DNA of 64,000 nucleotides. Origin: Formicarius rufipectus (Eukaryota > Chordata > Aves > Passeriformes > Formicariidae). The stretch's first letter is position 1. Each line of letters begins with the position of its first letter. This document shows positions 50,701 through 63,729 of the stretch, piece after piece. Under the pieces are notes generated by a model that did not search any database, had not been told where the DNA came from, and saw only the letters and a program-made list of their open reading frames with translations. The position numbers and the translations under genes are program-made. Location: positions 182,198 through 246,197 of the forward strand of contig VXAU01006172.1 in NCBI GenBank assembly GCA_013399695.1, in the 5' to 3' direction.

Positions 50701-53144
50701 CACATCAATGGAAAAAATGGAAATAATCAAACTTCAAATTACTTCAGCCAAACTACTACAACCTTATGCGTGACATGCATATGGTTCTATTAATAAAGCC
50801 ACTTCTAACTGAAGTGCAAAGCTCTTTATCTATTCAATGAACAGCACTGAAACCCAAAAGCACATTCTTAAAACTCACAAGAAGTTCAAACTATGCCCTT
50901 TCACAAGAAAAAGAAAAATCCTATAACTGAAACCCATCATTTCTAATACTACACTAGAGACAAATAAATGTCTTCTGAAATATCTGTTGTTCAAACAAGA
51001 AAAGAGTAAATGTAAACTCTTCTTTGTAGCTACCCAGCCAGAGGTCAGGTTCTGCCATGTGTCCCTCCAGTTATTTGAAAAGAATCAGAAGTGTATCATG
51101 ATTGTTTGACTACATTACACTTTTGCAAACTTAATCAGAAATGAGAGATCTTCAAATGCCATTATGGAAAGTAATTAATTTGTAAAGGACAGTATATTTA
51201 AACTATTACAATTCAAAGAAAGACTCAGCAATAAGACAACCCAACACTTAAAAGTAAAAAAGCTAAGCCTAAATACGTAAAGATGTCAACTCAGTTACTT
51301 AATATAGTTCGTATAGACAGCAGAATTCCTCATAAACCCATACATGCTTATATCTATTTACCCACTATAGGCCATGTAAAAGACATGGCTTAGAACAAAC
51401 CACACTAACACTTAAGAACTAGCCAACCTTTCTAACATGTTCTTTGGCAAGCTTTCCATTTTTAAATGTTTAGCATACTAATTTAAAACACCAGGAATAT
51501 TAAACACAATCTCTTTTTATATGCAGTGCTACCAAATATAATGGTTTCAACGCAGGCACAACCATCAGCTGCAGCCCAAGCACAGCATGGCTCTAAGTGG
51601 GCAGCAGGTTGCCTGAACAAAGCTACCTGTTCCCAGGCATCACACAGCCTGCTCAACCCCAGCAGCGCCAACTGAGGTGGTGCTAAACCAAGGGGGAATT
51701 TGCCCCAATGTTAGTCATTCTGAGTCAGCAGCTAAACTAGCGAGAAATCACAGGTATGACATTCAGACAGCATCTCTTTTTTGAGTTTAACAGAAAATTA
51801 AACCAGACAAAATAGAGACTACTTCCTCCAATCTGCTGGGCAGAAGAGAAAGCTCAGGTTTATCCTACACAAATATGGATTACTTGCCCTCCACTATTAA
51901 AGGAACAGAAATAAGCTTTAAAAAGTGAAAAATAATGATTTTTAGGCATTTAAGTTCTCACCTAAAAGAATGAGCCTCCTCTAAATTCATATGCTCTTAC
52001 ACAAATTTTAGGAAAACACCTAAAATTCTTGAAATGACTATGACTTTCTTTGAACATATGACAGATTGATAATAAAGTAACAACACTCTGAGTATAGTAT
52101 ATACACCACATTCACAAATGGCTTCAACAATGTTCCCAAGTGTTACAGTATTTGTCCTTTTATGATAAAAATATTTATTTCAAGAAAATTTAATTTTTCA
52201 ATGATGATCCACTATTAATAAACATTACCAGCTATATAAAAGATGAAAAACTAATTGAAACCCAAGCACATTTGTTCTTCACTATTTTGATTTTTAGTGA
52301 CAATAGCTCTTCCCCAGCTGAAAGACAGGAAAACTAAGCAGAAGGTAGTAGAGCAGAGCCTGATTTCACTGATTTACAGTATGCAAGTAGCAAACACTAA
52401 ATCTCTACTTACTTCATTCTGTTTCAAGGAGCCATTTCCAAGCATAACTTGAGCCAAGTTAGCAGTTCACCATTACTAGAAGAGAAAGGTCATTTCTCTG
52501 CCCACTCTCCTCGACTGCTCTTGGCTCTGTGCTCCCGCTGTCTGACTCAAGCCAGCTCTGGTGCTTGGAGCTGTGGTCACACTGCACCCACTCAGTTCAA
52601 AGGAGGGAAGGGGGCAGGGGGATCAACAAGAAACAGAAAAAAACCCTGAATCTTGTACTAGGACAGCAAGTTGAATCTGTTTCTCATGTGAAAACACAGG
52701 GTCCAGAGCCACGAACAGAGGGAAAGCAAGTAAACAGAAGGTAGCAGGAACATTTTCACAGCTGCTAATTGTTCATTTGACTAAGTAATCGTGGAACAAC
52801 ACACTCCAGCTTTCAAGTATTCCAGAAAGCCAGGTTGAGAGGTTGAAGAAAATTATTCTACTTAGAAACTGCTAGAGTTGGTTGGCTTAGAAGGCTGCAA
52901 GAAAGAGAGATTTTGCTTATTTATAAGAATCAAATTTGGTTCCCCAATTACTACCAAGGGTCACTTCTTTTAGAGGAGCTTCCCACTTCAGTGACTATCC
53001 TTTGACAGTGCCCTAATCACTCTTATGCATTTGTGACTAGTTTGTCATCACTCATTAGTCACAAAATGTGCAGACTGCTTGCACAGATGCACAAGTATCG
53101 CAGCGTAGGAAAAAAAAAAAATCAAAGAGCGAGAATAACGCTTA

Positions 53145-53183
53145 NATTTCTTCCCCTTAAAAAAAAAAAAAAAAAAAAAAAAA
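53145..53183. repeat. Poly-A run with an ambiguous base upstream
   Basis: One N at 53,145, then a run of about 25 A. The following 150 bp stay strongly purine-rich (AAAAAAGGAACA-like), giving chance open frames full of Lys or, on the other strand, Phe. Confidence 0.8.
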
Positions 53184-54159
53184 GATGTTTTGGAAAAAAG
53201 AACACAGAGAACAAAAGGGAACCTCCTCTGGAAAAAATAAGATTGGGAAAGAGAAAAAAAAAATCAAAATATGAAATGTAACTCCAGAGAAAAAAGGACA
53301 AAGTGCAGGGGAGAGAGGGGAAGAAAAAAAAGGTATTAATTTTTGCAAGCTGTGCTAATACCAGCATTCCCAATCAATCCTCCTCATAACCAAATGCACA
53401 AGTAGTTATGCTCATTTCCACATAATACCCAAAGATTTTAATCTTTCCTAGTAAAGAAAGCTTAAATGAAATAAGCTGAAGGAAAATTCTGAGAATAGTA
53501 TTCTCAGAAAAAACCTGGAAGTTATGCATTAAGGAATAAGATGACCAAGACTGAACTATTCTGAGATAGCAATTTCATAATTATATACAGCAGGAAGATA
53601 TGAATAGGTCAATATGCCTGCACGGACATAAGGATGGGAGGAAAAAACTGCTGCTTACAGCTGCTACACATGGCTCTGGTAGCATTAACAGATGGCTAGG
53701 ACTGCTTTTCCTTTAACGTTATGCAATATCACTGCAAGAAAGAGATACCATGATCAAAATCAGACACTCAAATTCTGAATGGTGACCAAGATAATTGAGA
53801 CTTAAAGAGAAAATACACGTTTTAAAATAAAAACATTACCTTCCATAAAATAATGCATACTAGTGTTTTTGTTTCTTAATAAAAACAAAGTAATTTCTTT
53901 TTCAATTTATGATTAGATTATTTTCATATCTAGCTGCAGTCAAACGAATCATAAAATTGGAAGTGACTGCAACTATTTTAAAGAAGCTAAATAACAAAAT
54001 AATCCTCATATACGTGTGTTACATTTAGCAGGGACTAATGGAGGTTAGTATTAAAGAATTCCCACTCCATACTTGAGCATTCAATTTCTCCTATTCTTCA
54101 TTTCCTAAAATATAATATATTTTTAAGTTTGTTCACCTCACTTTCCTCCTACTCCTAAA

Positions 54160-54250
54160 AAGGTGTAAGAATCTATACATATAAATCTATATATAGTTAT
54201 TTACATATTATAAACATCCACATTCATTTATATACACATAAAGACCAGTC
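54160..54250. repeat. TA-rich low-complexity tract
   Basis: ATATAAATCTATATATAG-like sequence, alternating A and T with few other bases. Intron 1. Confidence 0.6.
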
Positions 54251-55951
54251 ATTCATGACATAGCATTAATATAAAAATGCTCACAAAATAAATACAAGCA
54301 AATTGATCGCAAAAAACCCACTGTTGTTATTTTAACATTTTCAATGAAAAATCCTCTCCTAAACTTTCTTATCACTTTCCTGTTCCCATCCTTTCACTTA
54401 ATCAGTAACACGGAAAGTCACAGAAGCAGAGGCTAAAACGATCATCTCTTAATTTTAGAGGCAATCACATTTAATTCTCTATAGGCATAGGAAGAATAGC
54501 TTTTTCTTCTCTAGAAACTGGTTTCTCTCTACATTTACTGCAGTAACAGCCAACCTGATTAGCTGTTGACTGTCATCAAGTGGGAGCAGTCTGATACTTC
54601 TCATATTCATATGAAGTCCTAGCCAAAAAAAGAATTCTGTAGGGCTATGTAGGTTCATCACTTTGAGGAGCTAGAGTGTTCAGCAGTTCTGAGTTGTTAG
54701 GATTGTCTGAACTGGGATGATTCATACACACCTTCAGTTTAGCTAATACATGCTAGAGAACTTTCGCCTAAACTAATTTACATTCTCCACAGGGAAAAAA
54801 AAAAAAGTGCAATACAGTTTTTTAACTGCTTAAGTGATGCCTTAAAAAAAAAGAAAATCAGCATTTAGCTTGCAAAATATATACTATATCAGACTTGCCT
54901 TACTTTGACCCTTACCATTTCCACTAGGATTCTCCCTGCTCCCTATTACAGCATCAAATTACACAAAATGAGTATGACATGAGAAACAAACTTCAATGCA
55001 ATGGTAATGTCACTGTTTTCCATTACTTTTGACATTTTACCACATCTTGTGAAGTCTGTTTGGTTTACCTCCCAAATTTTTGGTCTATTTGCATAGTTTC
55101 ATGACATGACAAACAAAAAGATGCATTTATGAAAACCTCTGAAGAAGCTAATTATAGAATACATAAACAATGGGAAAAATCTGTACCTAATATATTCTTT
55201 TGTTTTTTTGAAAGCAAACTACAGCTTAAGATGACAATGCTTTCTGTAAAAAGCAACGAAATACTCAGAGAAAGCCCCATCTCAAATACCATAAGGTAGT
55301 TCCTTTTGGTGACACAGAGTTTCACCCACAAGCTAGTCAGCCATCACAAAGAGAGTATAATCCTGCACACTCTCCAAGTAGATCTAATTTTTTACATAAC
55401 AAGGCAGAGATGCTCAACTACAGCCCTTAATCCAACCACTCCACGCAGAGGTCAGAGCTGATGCCATTTAAAGCGCAGCTGGTAATGAGGAAATTTGTTT
55501 CTCTAAAACAACTATCCACAACCAGCCAGCTGCTTTCTAGTTATTTCCTTCCAGATGCTCCTAAACTGAACAGTGTTATACCTTAGGAAGCAATCGCTTC
55601 AGAAACAAGATTTTCGGAAGGCCTTGCATTCGCACATAGAGCATCACCAGCAAGTGTTATTTAAAATAGTTGTGTTTACTAGCATTTTTAAAGGTTAAAA
55701 AAATAAAAAGTTTAAAATACTATTGTTTAAAGCTCACTTTAAAGTTATTGTTTAGTCAGCAACTTACTTTAACAAATACATATGTGTTTTTGGCTTTCTT
55801 TTAAAAGAGTGTTGCATTGCGTTCTCAGCAGAACACAATTCTTTCAGCAGAAACTAAACTTTGTCCAAGTGAAAATTTCCAAATGAAATTCCTTTTCTAA
55901 GCAATTTGCATAGGTCTAGGTCTCACAGTATGAGACTGCAGATACCTCAAC

Positions 55952-56042
55952 ATAAAAAAAAAAAACAAACAAAAAAAACAAAAAAACCCCAAAAAAACCC
56001 AAAACAACAACAAAAAAAAAAAAAAGAAAAAAAAACAAAACC
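55952..56042. repeat. A-rich/(AAAC)n low-complexity tract
   Basis: About 90 bp of A interrupted by C (AAACAAACAAAAAAAAC, AAAAAAACCCC). It resembles an expanded retroposon tail, though no element is recognised upstream. Confidence 0.8.
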
Positions 56043-57480
56043 ACAATCATAAAAATCCCTGAGAGACCTAGCAGTAGTAGGTAGTTGTGAGATTAAAGCA
56101 GGAAATATATAACTAGTTTTACATTAAAGTGCTGAACCTCAAAAACTCAACCATGTATCTAGCTGATACTCAGCTACTTGAAGAAAAAACAGTCCACTTT
56201 TTTAAATTCACAGAAAAGAATATTCTGAAAATTCTTTTTCAAAGATCAAGATTTTTCATTCAATTTACAAACCTGCTAGCATCAAGCCAATAGAAAGATT
56301 AAATCAAGAATTAGAGCAGTGGCAAGTGCACAGAATGAACAGTCAGCCTAGGTACTTGGTAGATACAGGAAAAAAGTAATGCTCAACACTTAAAAAAATT
56401 TTATAAAAAATTTCAATTCACCATTCCCACCACAACTTTGAAGCAGCAAACAGAGCTTCTAATTAACAGACTCAGCTAAGTAAACTCCCATTCTCACGAT
56501 AAACACGGGCTGGTTTACCCATCACAAGTACGACATGCATGAATTGTGCTTCTAGTTACACTAGTTGTCAACTTCCTGCAGCAAATGGGACAGCTTAGTA
56601 ATTTCACAGTCTCACAGTTAAGAACAGTCTTATTCTACCCAATTCATCTTCCAAACCAGTCCTGTCAGCTCACCATCTACCTTCTATTAGTACTGTAGTG
56701 CACTTGATCCTACCATGAGTAGTTTTAGTGAACTGGCAAAGAGGTTTTTTTATTGGAGGCATTTTCTACTGATTCACTTCCCTGAACTGGCTCATCCTTG
56801 GACCAGGCAAGCATCACCTGCACATGAGTGCAGCTGGAAACGTTTAAAGGTAGGTTTCCCAATCAGCTTAAGACAAACTGAAACTGACCTGCCATCAGGC
56901 AGTGGTCAAACTTATGGTCCCAGCTGTACTTTCCCCATTAACTCTTACTAGTTCTCACCACAGCACAGTAATAGTTTCAATCAGATCAGGTCACAGACTC
57001 ATAAAGCAAATTCCTCCCCATTTCACCTACCAATATGCACGCAATTGCAAGAGCTCACCGTTCCACCATGGCTTTAGATCATCTTAAACTCCATTGTAAA
57101 ACTCACATCTTTCAGAGCCAGCAATTCAAATGTTTTCAAAGCATTCTAATGTCCTCTCTCTCCTGCTACCGCCCTTCCTCCTTCTCAGTCATATTCCCCC
57201 AGTCTCAAGGAGCTTTCCAAGCTCTGACCACAGCATTCCCACTACCCTTCATTTTTGGTACCTTCCCCCCTTAAAGGGACAATCAAGAAAACACTTCTAC
57301 AATCCTCATGACACCCTATATGTATAGGAAAAAGTTACAAGATTTCAAAACTGCACAACACAAATTGTCATCACACGTTATATTACATACTGGGCATGAC
57401 AGCCCCATGGCTTCAATTCAGTCACACTCCCTCTGACTTCAGAAAACACTTTCTACTTTGCTCTACAGACTCACTTGAAA

Positions 57481-57525
57481 CACATATATGTATATAAAAC
57501 ATATATATACGTATGTATAAATATC
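57481..57525. repeat. TA-rich partly self-complementary tract
   Basis: Alternating ATATATGTATAT and ACATATATATACGTATG units that could form a cruciform. Simple-sequence origin is likely. Confidence 0.55.
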
Positions 57526-59308
57526 TAAACAACTATAAAAATGCCATGAAGGTCGAATCTTTATCTCATGCTGTCTTTGAAAAGCCATAGACAACAGTGT
57601 GCATGTTGAAATATCAATTACTGAGGCTGCTCCTAAGCGTATCAGTACCAACAGGAATACTGCTCAGTTTCAAGCAAACAGCAAATATTTTCCTCCTTAA
57701 TTTGGTAAACCCTCTTCCACATTTAAAAAGTCTTGTTACTTTCCTGAGCAAACAGGCAAACACAGTGAAATAAATGCTGTTGAAAGACTAATATTCTGTA
57801 AAATCTAAAAGAAACAAAGCCCATTCTTAACAAGTCAAGGCAAACTGAATCAACACAAATTTGGGTCAAACCAGACATTTATCACTGAGGGGCTGTCTCA
57901 GAAAGCTCAAAACCAATTACTGTCCAAATCAAAAGAAAATAAGTAGTAATAAAACTGTAAATAATTGAAATCTACTTTTAAGTGTTTTACTAGATGCTCA
58001 AAAAGCCACACTTTTATCACCGAGAAAAAGACCTGAGTGCTGAAAAAGTGCAGTTCACACGGGAAGTGAGAACAATTGTAAAAAAAAGTCTTGTAAAAAT
58101 GGCAAGAGAAGCACTGATGATGACAATGACAAACTAGAAAAATCCCCAAACCTGAAATACTAGCAAAAGAATACAATACATGCCTATCCCTAGAAGGGCA
58201 AGCATCATCCTAGCAACAAAAGAAATTAATAAAAGTTTTAAAAATTACAAAGAAAGAATGATAGAACTGTTATAAAAACACAAAATCACAATTTGGAAAT
58301 GTTCAACAAGTGCAGAACAAAAACAGTCAGCCAGAAAATTTAAATCATATCCTGCTGCGACAAGAAAGTGTTTTCTAATAGAACAAAAAACACTAGCCCT
58401 CTCTAAAATATAGGTTGTTTTGGTCAACCATATAGTCCAAAATATGTAAATATTTGAATTCAGTATGTGAATGAATGGCTTTTCATTAAGCCAGATGAAA
58501 CTCCAGTGATGTGAATAAAAGACTACATGAGTTATAAATGTTATACATTTTAAACTATTGCTGGCTTTTCTAGGTTTTTATACAGAACTGAGAAAAACCC
58601 AAATTCTAGAAAAGTAGTAGACTACAAAGACTAATACTGTGGTTTCCCAGGAAATTAAACCTGGCACTTTCAGTTGATCAAGTAGTAGTAATGGTTAAAC
58701 ACATTTAACATCCAAAGTGTTTGATTTAGCACTGTCTGATATTTTAATTAAAAAATTCAAATACAAAAAAAGTTATTTGGTTTATCACACAAATATTAAA
58801 AACTAGATGTTAACAAGCTTTATTATTATGATTTGTTTTCTGACTATTATACATACTGTCCTAGTTAAGGACTACGCTCATCAAAAAAACCTTCTTGGTC
58901 TTTTCAGTAGCTCCCATTCTTAAAACCTCAGAGAAGTGTTAATATGAAAACACTACTGAGAGGACACTAAGCACTCTTCAGAACTTGTACCTTGACCCCA
59001 GGCTCACCACTGTCTGCCACCCTGAAGTAAACATTACATTGTACTGCCTGGGCAAGGCAGGGGGTCAAAGCAGGTAGGGAGAAAGAGTAGACAGAAAGTA
59101 ATATTGCATTTCTGATACAAAGTCCTGCATCAATATTCCAATAAAAGAAGGTCAGGACAGGCCAGAATAAACATTTTAAACATCAAGAGCAAAGTCCTAT
59201 ATAAAAATGAAGGTCGATCCTAGAAGCTGTCTCCAAAGGATGGAAAAGACTTTGAGGTGCATCATTATCTAGGCACAAGTACAAGGCCAGTACAAATTTA
59301 GGTATGGG

Positions 59309-59480
59309 CAATCACAGAATGGCCTGGGTTGGAGGGGACCTTGAAGTTCCAACCTTCCTGATATTAGCAGGGGCACCTTTCACAAGATGAGGTTGCTCAG
59401 AGCTCCATCCAGTCTTGCCCTGAAACACTTGCAAGGATGGGGCATCCAGAGCAACTGTGTGACTGCTAGAACAGCGCTCT
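59309..59480 (-). mobile_element. CR1 LINE 3'-tail fragment
   Basis: Plus strand AATCACAGAATGGCCTGGGT, then GGAGGGGACCTTGAAG and CCATCCAGTCTTGCCCTGAA, the reverse complement of the standard bird CR1 3' end. Strongly 5'-truncated. It lies in the sense direction of ZDHHC17, in intron 1. Confidence 0.85.
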
Positions 59481-59867
59481 GTTCTCAAGTTCAGTCCTCC
59501 TACAGCTAGTGCTCAGAGACCAAAGCCATGAAAACACTGAAAGAATGAACGAACACAAGAGACTCAAAAGGAGGAGCGGGACTTCAGACCATAACAGCAG
59601 TGTAGAGCTTGGCTAATCATCAGTGTATTAAATAAATAAACATATATTTGGATAGCTATGGCTCAGGATGTAATGAAAAGAAACATATTAAATTCAGATT
59701 AGAAATAGGTTTCAGTCTTAAACAGATTAATTAAACTTGGGGGCAACTTTCCCAGCTATACCATATGATCTACTACTGTAAGATTTTATTTCCTTTATTT
59801 TTAAATGGTATTGTGGCAATAAAATGCTAAAAAAAAAAACAAAAAAAAAAACCTCAGCACCTGCAAT

Positions 59868-59930
59868 AAAAGGTTGGATTAGATCTGCAGACCTCTCTGG
59901 CCTCAACATCTGAAGCTACCCATGATACAC
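59868..59930 (+). mobile_element. Very short CR1 3'-tail remnant
   Basis: GGTTGGATTAGATCTGCAG followed by ACCTCTCTGGCCTCAAC resembles the terminal CR1 block GGTTGGACTAGATGATCT with the following CCTTCCAACCTCAAC. It follows an A-rich run (59,829-59,852). The match is short, so the call is tentative. Confidence 0.5.
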
Positions 59931-61174
59931 AAAGCAAGGTTCAATCTTCAATATTAAGCTTGCTAATTTGTCTTAGACTTCACATTTCCATTCACCTTTT
60001 TAAGTAACATAATAAACAATACCTGATCTTTGAATGAGCTCACAAATGTACGACTAGTCCCTGGAGTGATGCTGATTAAATGACACAATAAGTCCTGTAC
60101 CTGTACAGGACAACAAAGAACAATCTGCACCCAGTACAGCCCCAACAAAATCTACAGAATCCCACATGGAACAGAGCTGGACTGTAAAGTCAAGGCTTTC
60201 ACGGACATTTTAAACAGAAAAAATTAAAGCCAAAGCTATCTACAACAGATTTACCTGTTTTCTTCAAACTGTCAACAAGGAATACAAGGAAATACTATGC
60301 TTCTAGCTTCCTAGGTAGTTACAAATTGAACTACAGGGAGAGAAACAACAATGAAAATGAAGGCTTCCATCTGGAAAAACCCCTGTCAGACAGAGCCCAC
60401 AACTCTTAAAATCTCCTTACAAATTTGCAGGAAGATTGTTCTCAGCCAAGACTTCTCTAATGCCAAAAGAGATGTGCAATAACCACTAACTTCGATCCTT
60501 CTCAAATACAACCCACAGCACCTGATACTGGTGAAGGCACTACACTGCAGTAACAAAACAGATCTTATCTCCCCAGTAATAGTTCTTACCATCTAGGAAC
60601 AGATGCAGCCCTCAACATCTGAAATACCTTTGGCAGTTCTGTCCATATTAGGCCACACATCTAGAATATTTTCCAAACACAAAGAAGCAACACAAACAAA
60701 ATATATTTTCTAAAGATTTCCCCCTTCCTGCCCCTTGGATTTCAGAATAAAACATCCAAACCTATAATGACCTACCACAGAACAGTCAGGAAGCTATTCT
60801 TGTTTAGAAGACTAAAGGAATTTAAAGTCAGAAGGTCCACTGGTCTATTAAAATAGTTTAGTCAAAGTATAACAAGCATAACTAACATGAGTAGAATTCC
60901 TCTAACAAGGCTACACTGTATGAAAGAAAGCAGAGCTTGTCATTCTGTCATCAGAAATGTGAACATTGGGAGAAGGAAACAAGTCAGCAGGGACTACTTA
61001 GTCCAGTGTTATTGTGCCATCCTAGGGTGCTCTGCATGTCTCATGTTGGAGCCACCATCTCCCACTGCCGGGCAGCCAGTGCCATGTCCAACTGGAGACA
61101 TACACCCACAGGGTTCCCTTTGGTCATGCACTTAATCCTGCAGAACAATTCATGGATATGAAAGCGGTGGTACA

Positions 61175-62010
61175 TCAATCACAGAATAAGAATCGCTCCA
61201 ACAGAGTCTACACTCCTCTATATTCACATATTTGAAACACCTCTCAGTTATCCATTTGTGGAATTCAAAAACTTGCATTTGATCTCTAGAAAGACATCCA
61301 AACTCAAGCTTAAAACATTAAGAAGTGGATAATCCACCAGTGCCCTCGTTTCTTTGTTACACATTATTAACCCTTAGCATTTACCACTTGTGGCTTTCAA
61401 TTTGATCCCATTCAACTTCACTTCCTAGTCATTGGATCCTGTTAAGCATAAACTGAAAAAAGCAGTTTATCTCAGTATGAAAATATTCACATGGAGAGAA
61501 AAGGATGTTTCTCACTATTTCAAACAACATGAAGAGGGATTTTGCAAGCATTTGACCATAAGGCATTACTAACTCTCCCATGCTCTTCATCATTTAGCAC
61601 TGACTTCAGCAGCAGCATTACCACACACTCAGCCAAAAATCATTTCCTTGTTCCTACATATTTTTAATCAAAGTGTTATACTGGGAACTTCTGCTGAACT
61701 GTTTGTTCATATTTGATTCCCATCAGTCAATAATGTTTGGGATACAATCACATGTCGATGTTCTTTATCTTCAATGCACTCCTTTGAATATTAGCTGCAC
61801 TAAGGTGCACCTTGCTTTACTAGCATAACTTTATATGACTTCAAGACGCTTTTCTACAGTTCTCTCCTCCCTGCGTAGCACCTATCTTGTTTGTCTGTAA
61901 GTTATATTAATGACAGTTTTGATATTACTTCCAAATCATTCATGAAAAAATCTGAGTCTAGTAGACTACCTCCTCTAAGACTTTTAGAAAATGACATCCA
62001 AGACAAATCC
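61175..62010 (-). mobile_element. Ancient CR1-type LINE 3' region
   Basis: The plus strand has blocks I recognise, in order, from an old amniote CR1 3' end read in reverse complement. These are CATTTGATCTCTAGAAAGAC ATCCAAACT, GAAGTGGATAATCCACCAG, TTGTTACACATTATTAACCC, TTCCTAGTCATTGGATCCTG TTA and, further on, CTTCCAAATCATTCATGAAAA (first and fourth broken for length). Divergence is high, which fits a copy older than the bird-specific CR1s above. A further block at about 60,820-60,855 (AATTTAAAGTCAGAAGG) may be its 3' tail. The middle part (61.5-61.85 kb) is weak. Confidence 0.55.
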
Positions 62011-62265
62011 TCTCTAACAACTATTTCCAAGATGCATCAGTTAGCCAGCAGTGTTCCATGCATTTATTATACACTATAAGATCATTGTATAATTATTACA
62101 CGAGCAATCAATGTTATTTGTTATACTTCACCAGTAAAATGATTTTCATAAACTTTGTTGTTTCACTAGTAATCTTACAACTGGAAGAATAGGATCTACA
62201 CTCAAATTTTGAAAGCAATCCAAATTACTCAATACAGTAAGTCAACACAAGCCAGTAAGAAGCAA

Positions 62266-62282
62266 GTCAAAAAAAAAAAAAA
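62266..62282. repeat. Poly-A run
   Basis: About 16 A in a row in intron 1, followed by A-rich sequence. Confidence 0.6.
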
Positions 62283-63729
62283 GGCAAAGAAAAAATATGT
62301 GGAAAAGATACATGACACAGACAACCGTAGCATGAAACATAAAAAAAACTGGTAGAGATTTTTACAGTCCTATAAAAAGCACCAGTTTTAAATGTATACA
62401 AATGTTGGAACTGATTAAATGTTCCAACATCACCACTTACATAAGGACACAGTGATATTTTCTTAAAAAGGGGAAATCACCAGGTATTAAGGCCCCTGAC
62501 CTTCAAAAGTGACCGAACACAGATGCACTGCATTGGTCAGCAGGCAGGTCTGTGACAATAATGCTCTGCTATGGCACAGAATCCGTAAGTTTTTAAAAGA
62601 GTATTTCTTGAGTGCCAGTTAACAGTCAGCCTGTCTCACTACCAACATAAAAAACATGCTTCTCTTTTAAAGCTTATCTGCACAAACAGACTTTAAGAAA
62701 TAAGGGAACACCTACTGAAATCCATGTAAACACTACTCTGTAAATAAGCTCTAGTCAGATATTCAGCATTTCCAGAAAAATCAAATTAAACTGCCTCCAA
62801 ACTAGTCAAACAAGTGATATTATTGCATATCAAAAGACTCAGGATGATGTTAAAGTTACCTTTCTTCCACATTGTTTGCACACATATAATGTGAATATAA
62901 TACAGTCAAGTAACAATATAAAATTCTACCAGATTAACTAGTTAAAATCACCAATTTAAACTGAGATATTTTAGTTTGCTATACAGCAATTACTCAAAGT
63001 TAATGTAACAAATACCAATCTTCAGTCCTTAAAATACAGTGGTTTTCTGACTGTCTGCAGATGCTTTTTATTCCGTTTCACAGTTTTAGACTGCCCATCT
63101 AAAGTTTCTGCAAGTGAAGAACACTTTCTTCAAAAGAACATCGACATCACAGTCTGGATTGTTACCGAAAACTTGTGTCACTTCCGAAACATCAGACACT
63201 GCTAGTGAGAGTCATTTTCCAGTTAGTCGGAAGAAACATGTAGCAAAAGCCTATTCAAAATAAATGTCCTCTCCCACCCATCCCCCCCCAAAATATCAAG
63301 AACTTATTTGGGGTTTATTGCTTTGCTACTTAACCTTCAGAACAAATGGGTCTATTCTAAAGTCATGAGCACAGTTTAGAGAAGTAGAATGGGTAGGATA
63401 CACAACCATATATATAAGCCTATAGAGCCACTTCAGTCGTCAAATAAACTAAAACTGCCTTTTTGGATGCTGCTTAAGGAAAAAAGTACCATCTGCTAAA
63501 GAAAAACTGGAGCCTGGCATAAACACTTAGCTGTTCTGTAGGCTGAAAAAAATCAATTCTTAAAGTTCTTAATGCAGCAGGTGACAACTCCACACGTAAA
63601 AGCTATTTTAAACTACTTAAAATACATTTCAAAACAATCACACTCTTCCTCAAGAACGCAAGCATGGTGCTCTTAAAGGTGAGAGGCACAACAGAAGGGT
63701 AAAAAAACGGCACGAAACTTGTGTTGCGT

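Noticed and set aside
53033..53373. Lys-rich and Phe-rich open frames on opposite strands
   Set aside because: Products of the poly-A run and purine-rich sequence.
56715..57327. Cluster of overlapping plus-strand open frames
   Set aside because: The pyrimidine-rich sequence lowers stop frequency; no homology or splice logic supports a gene.
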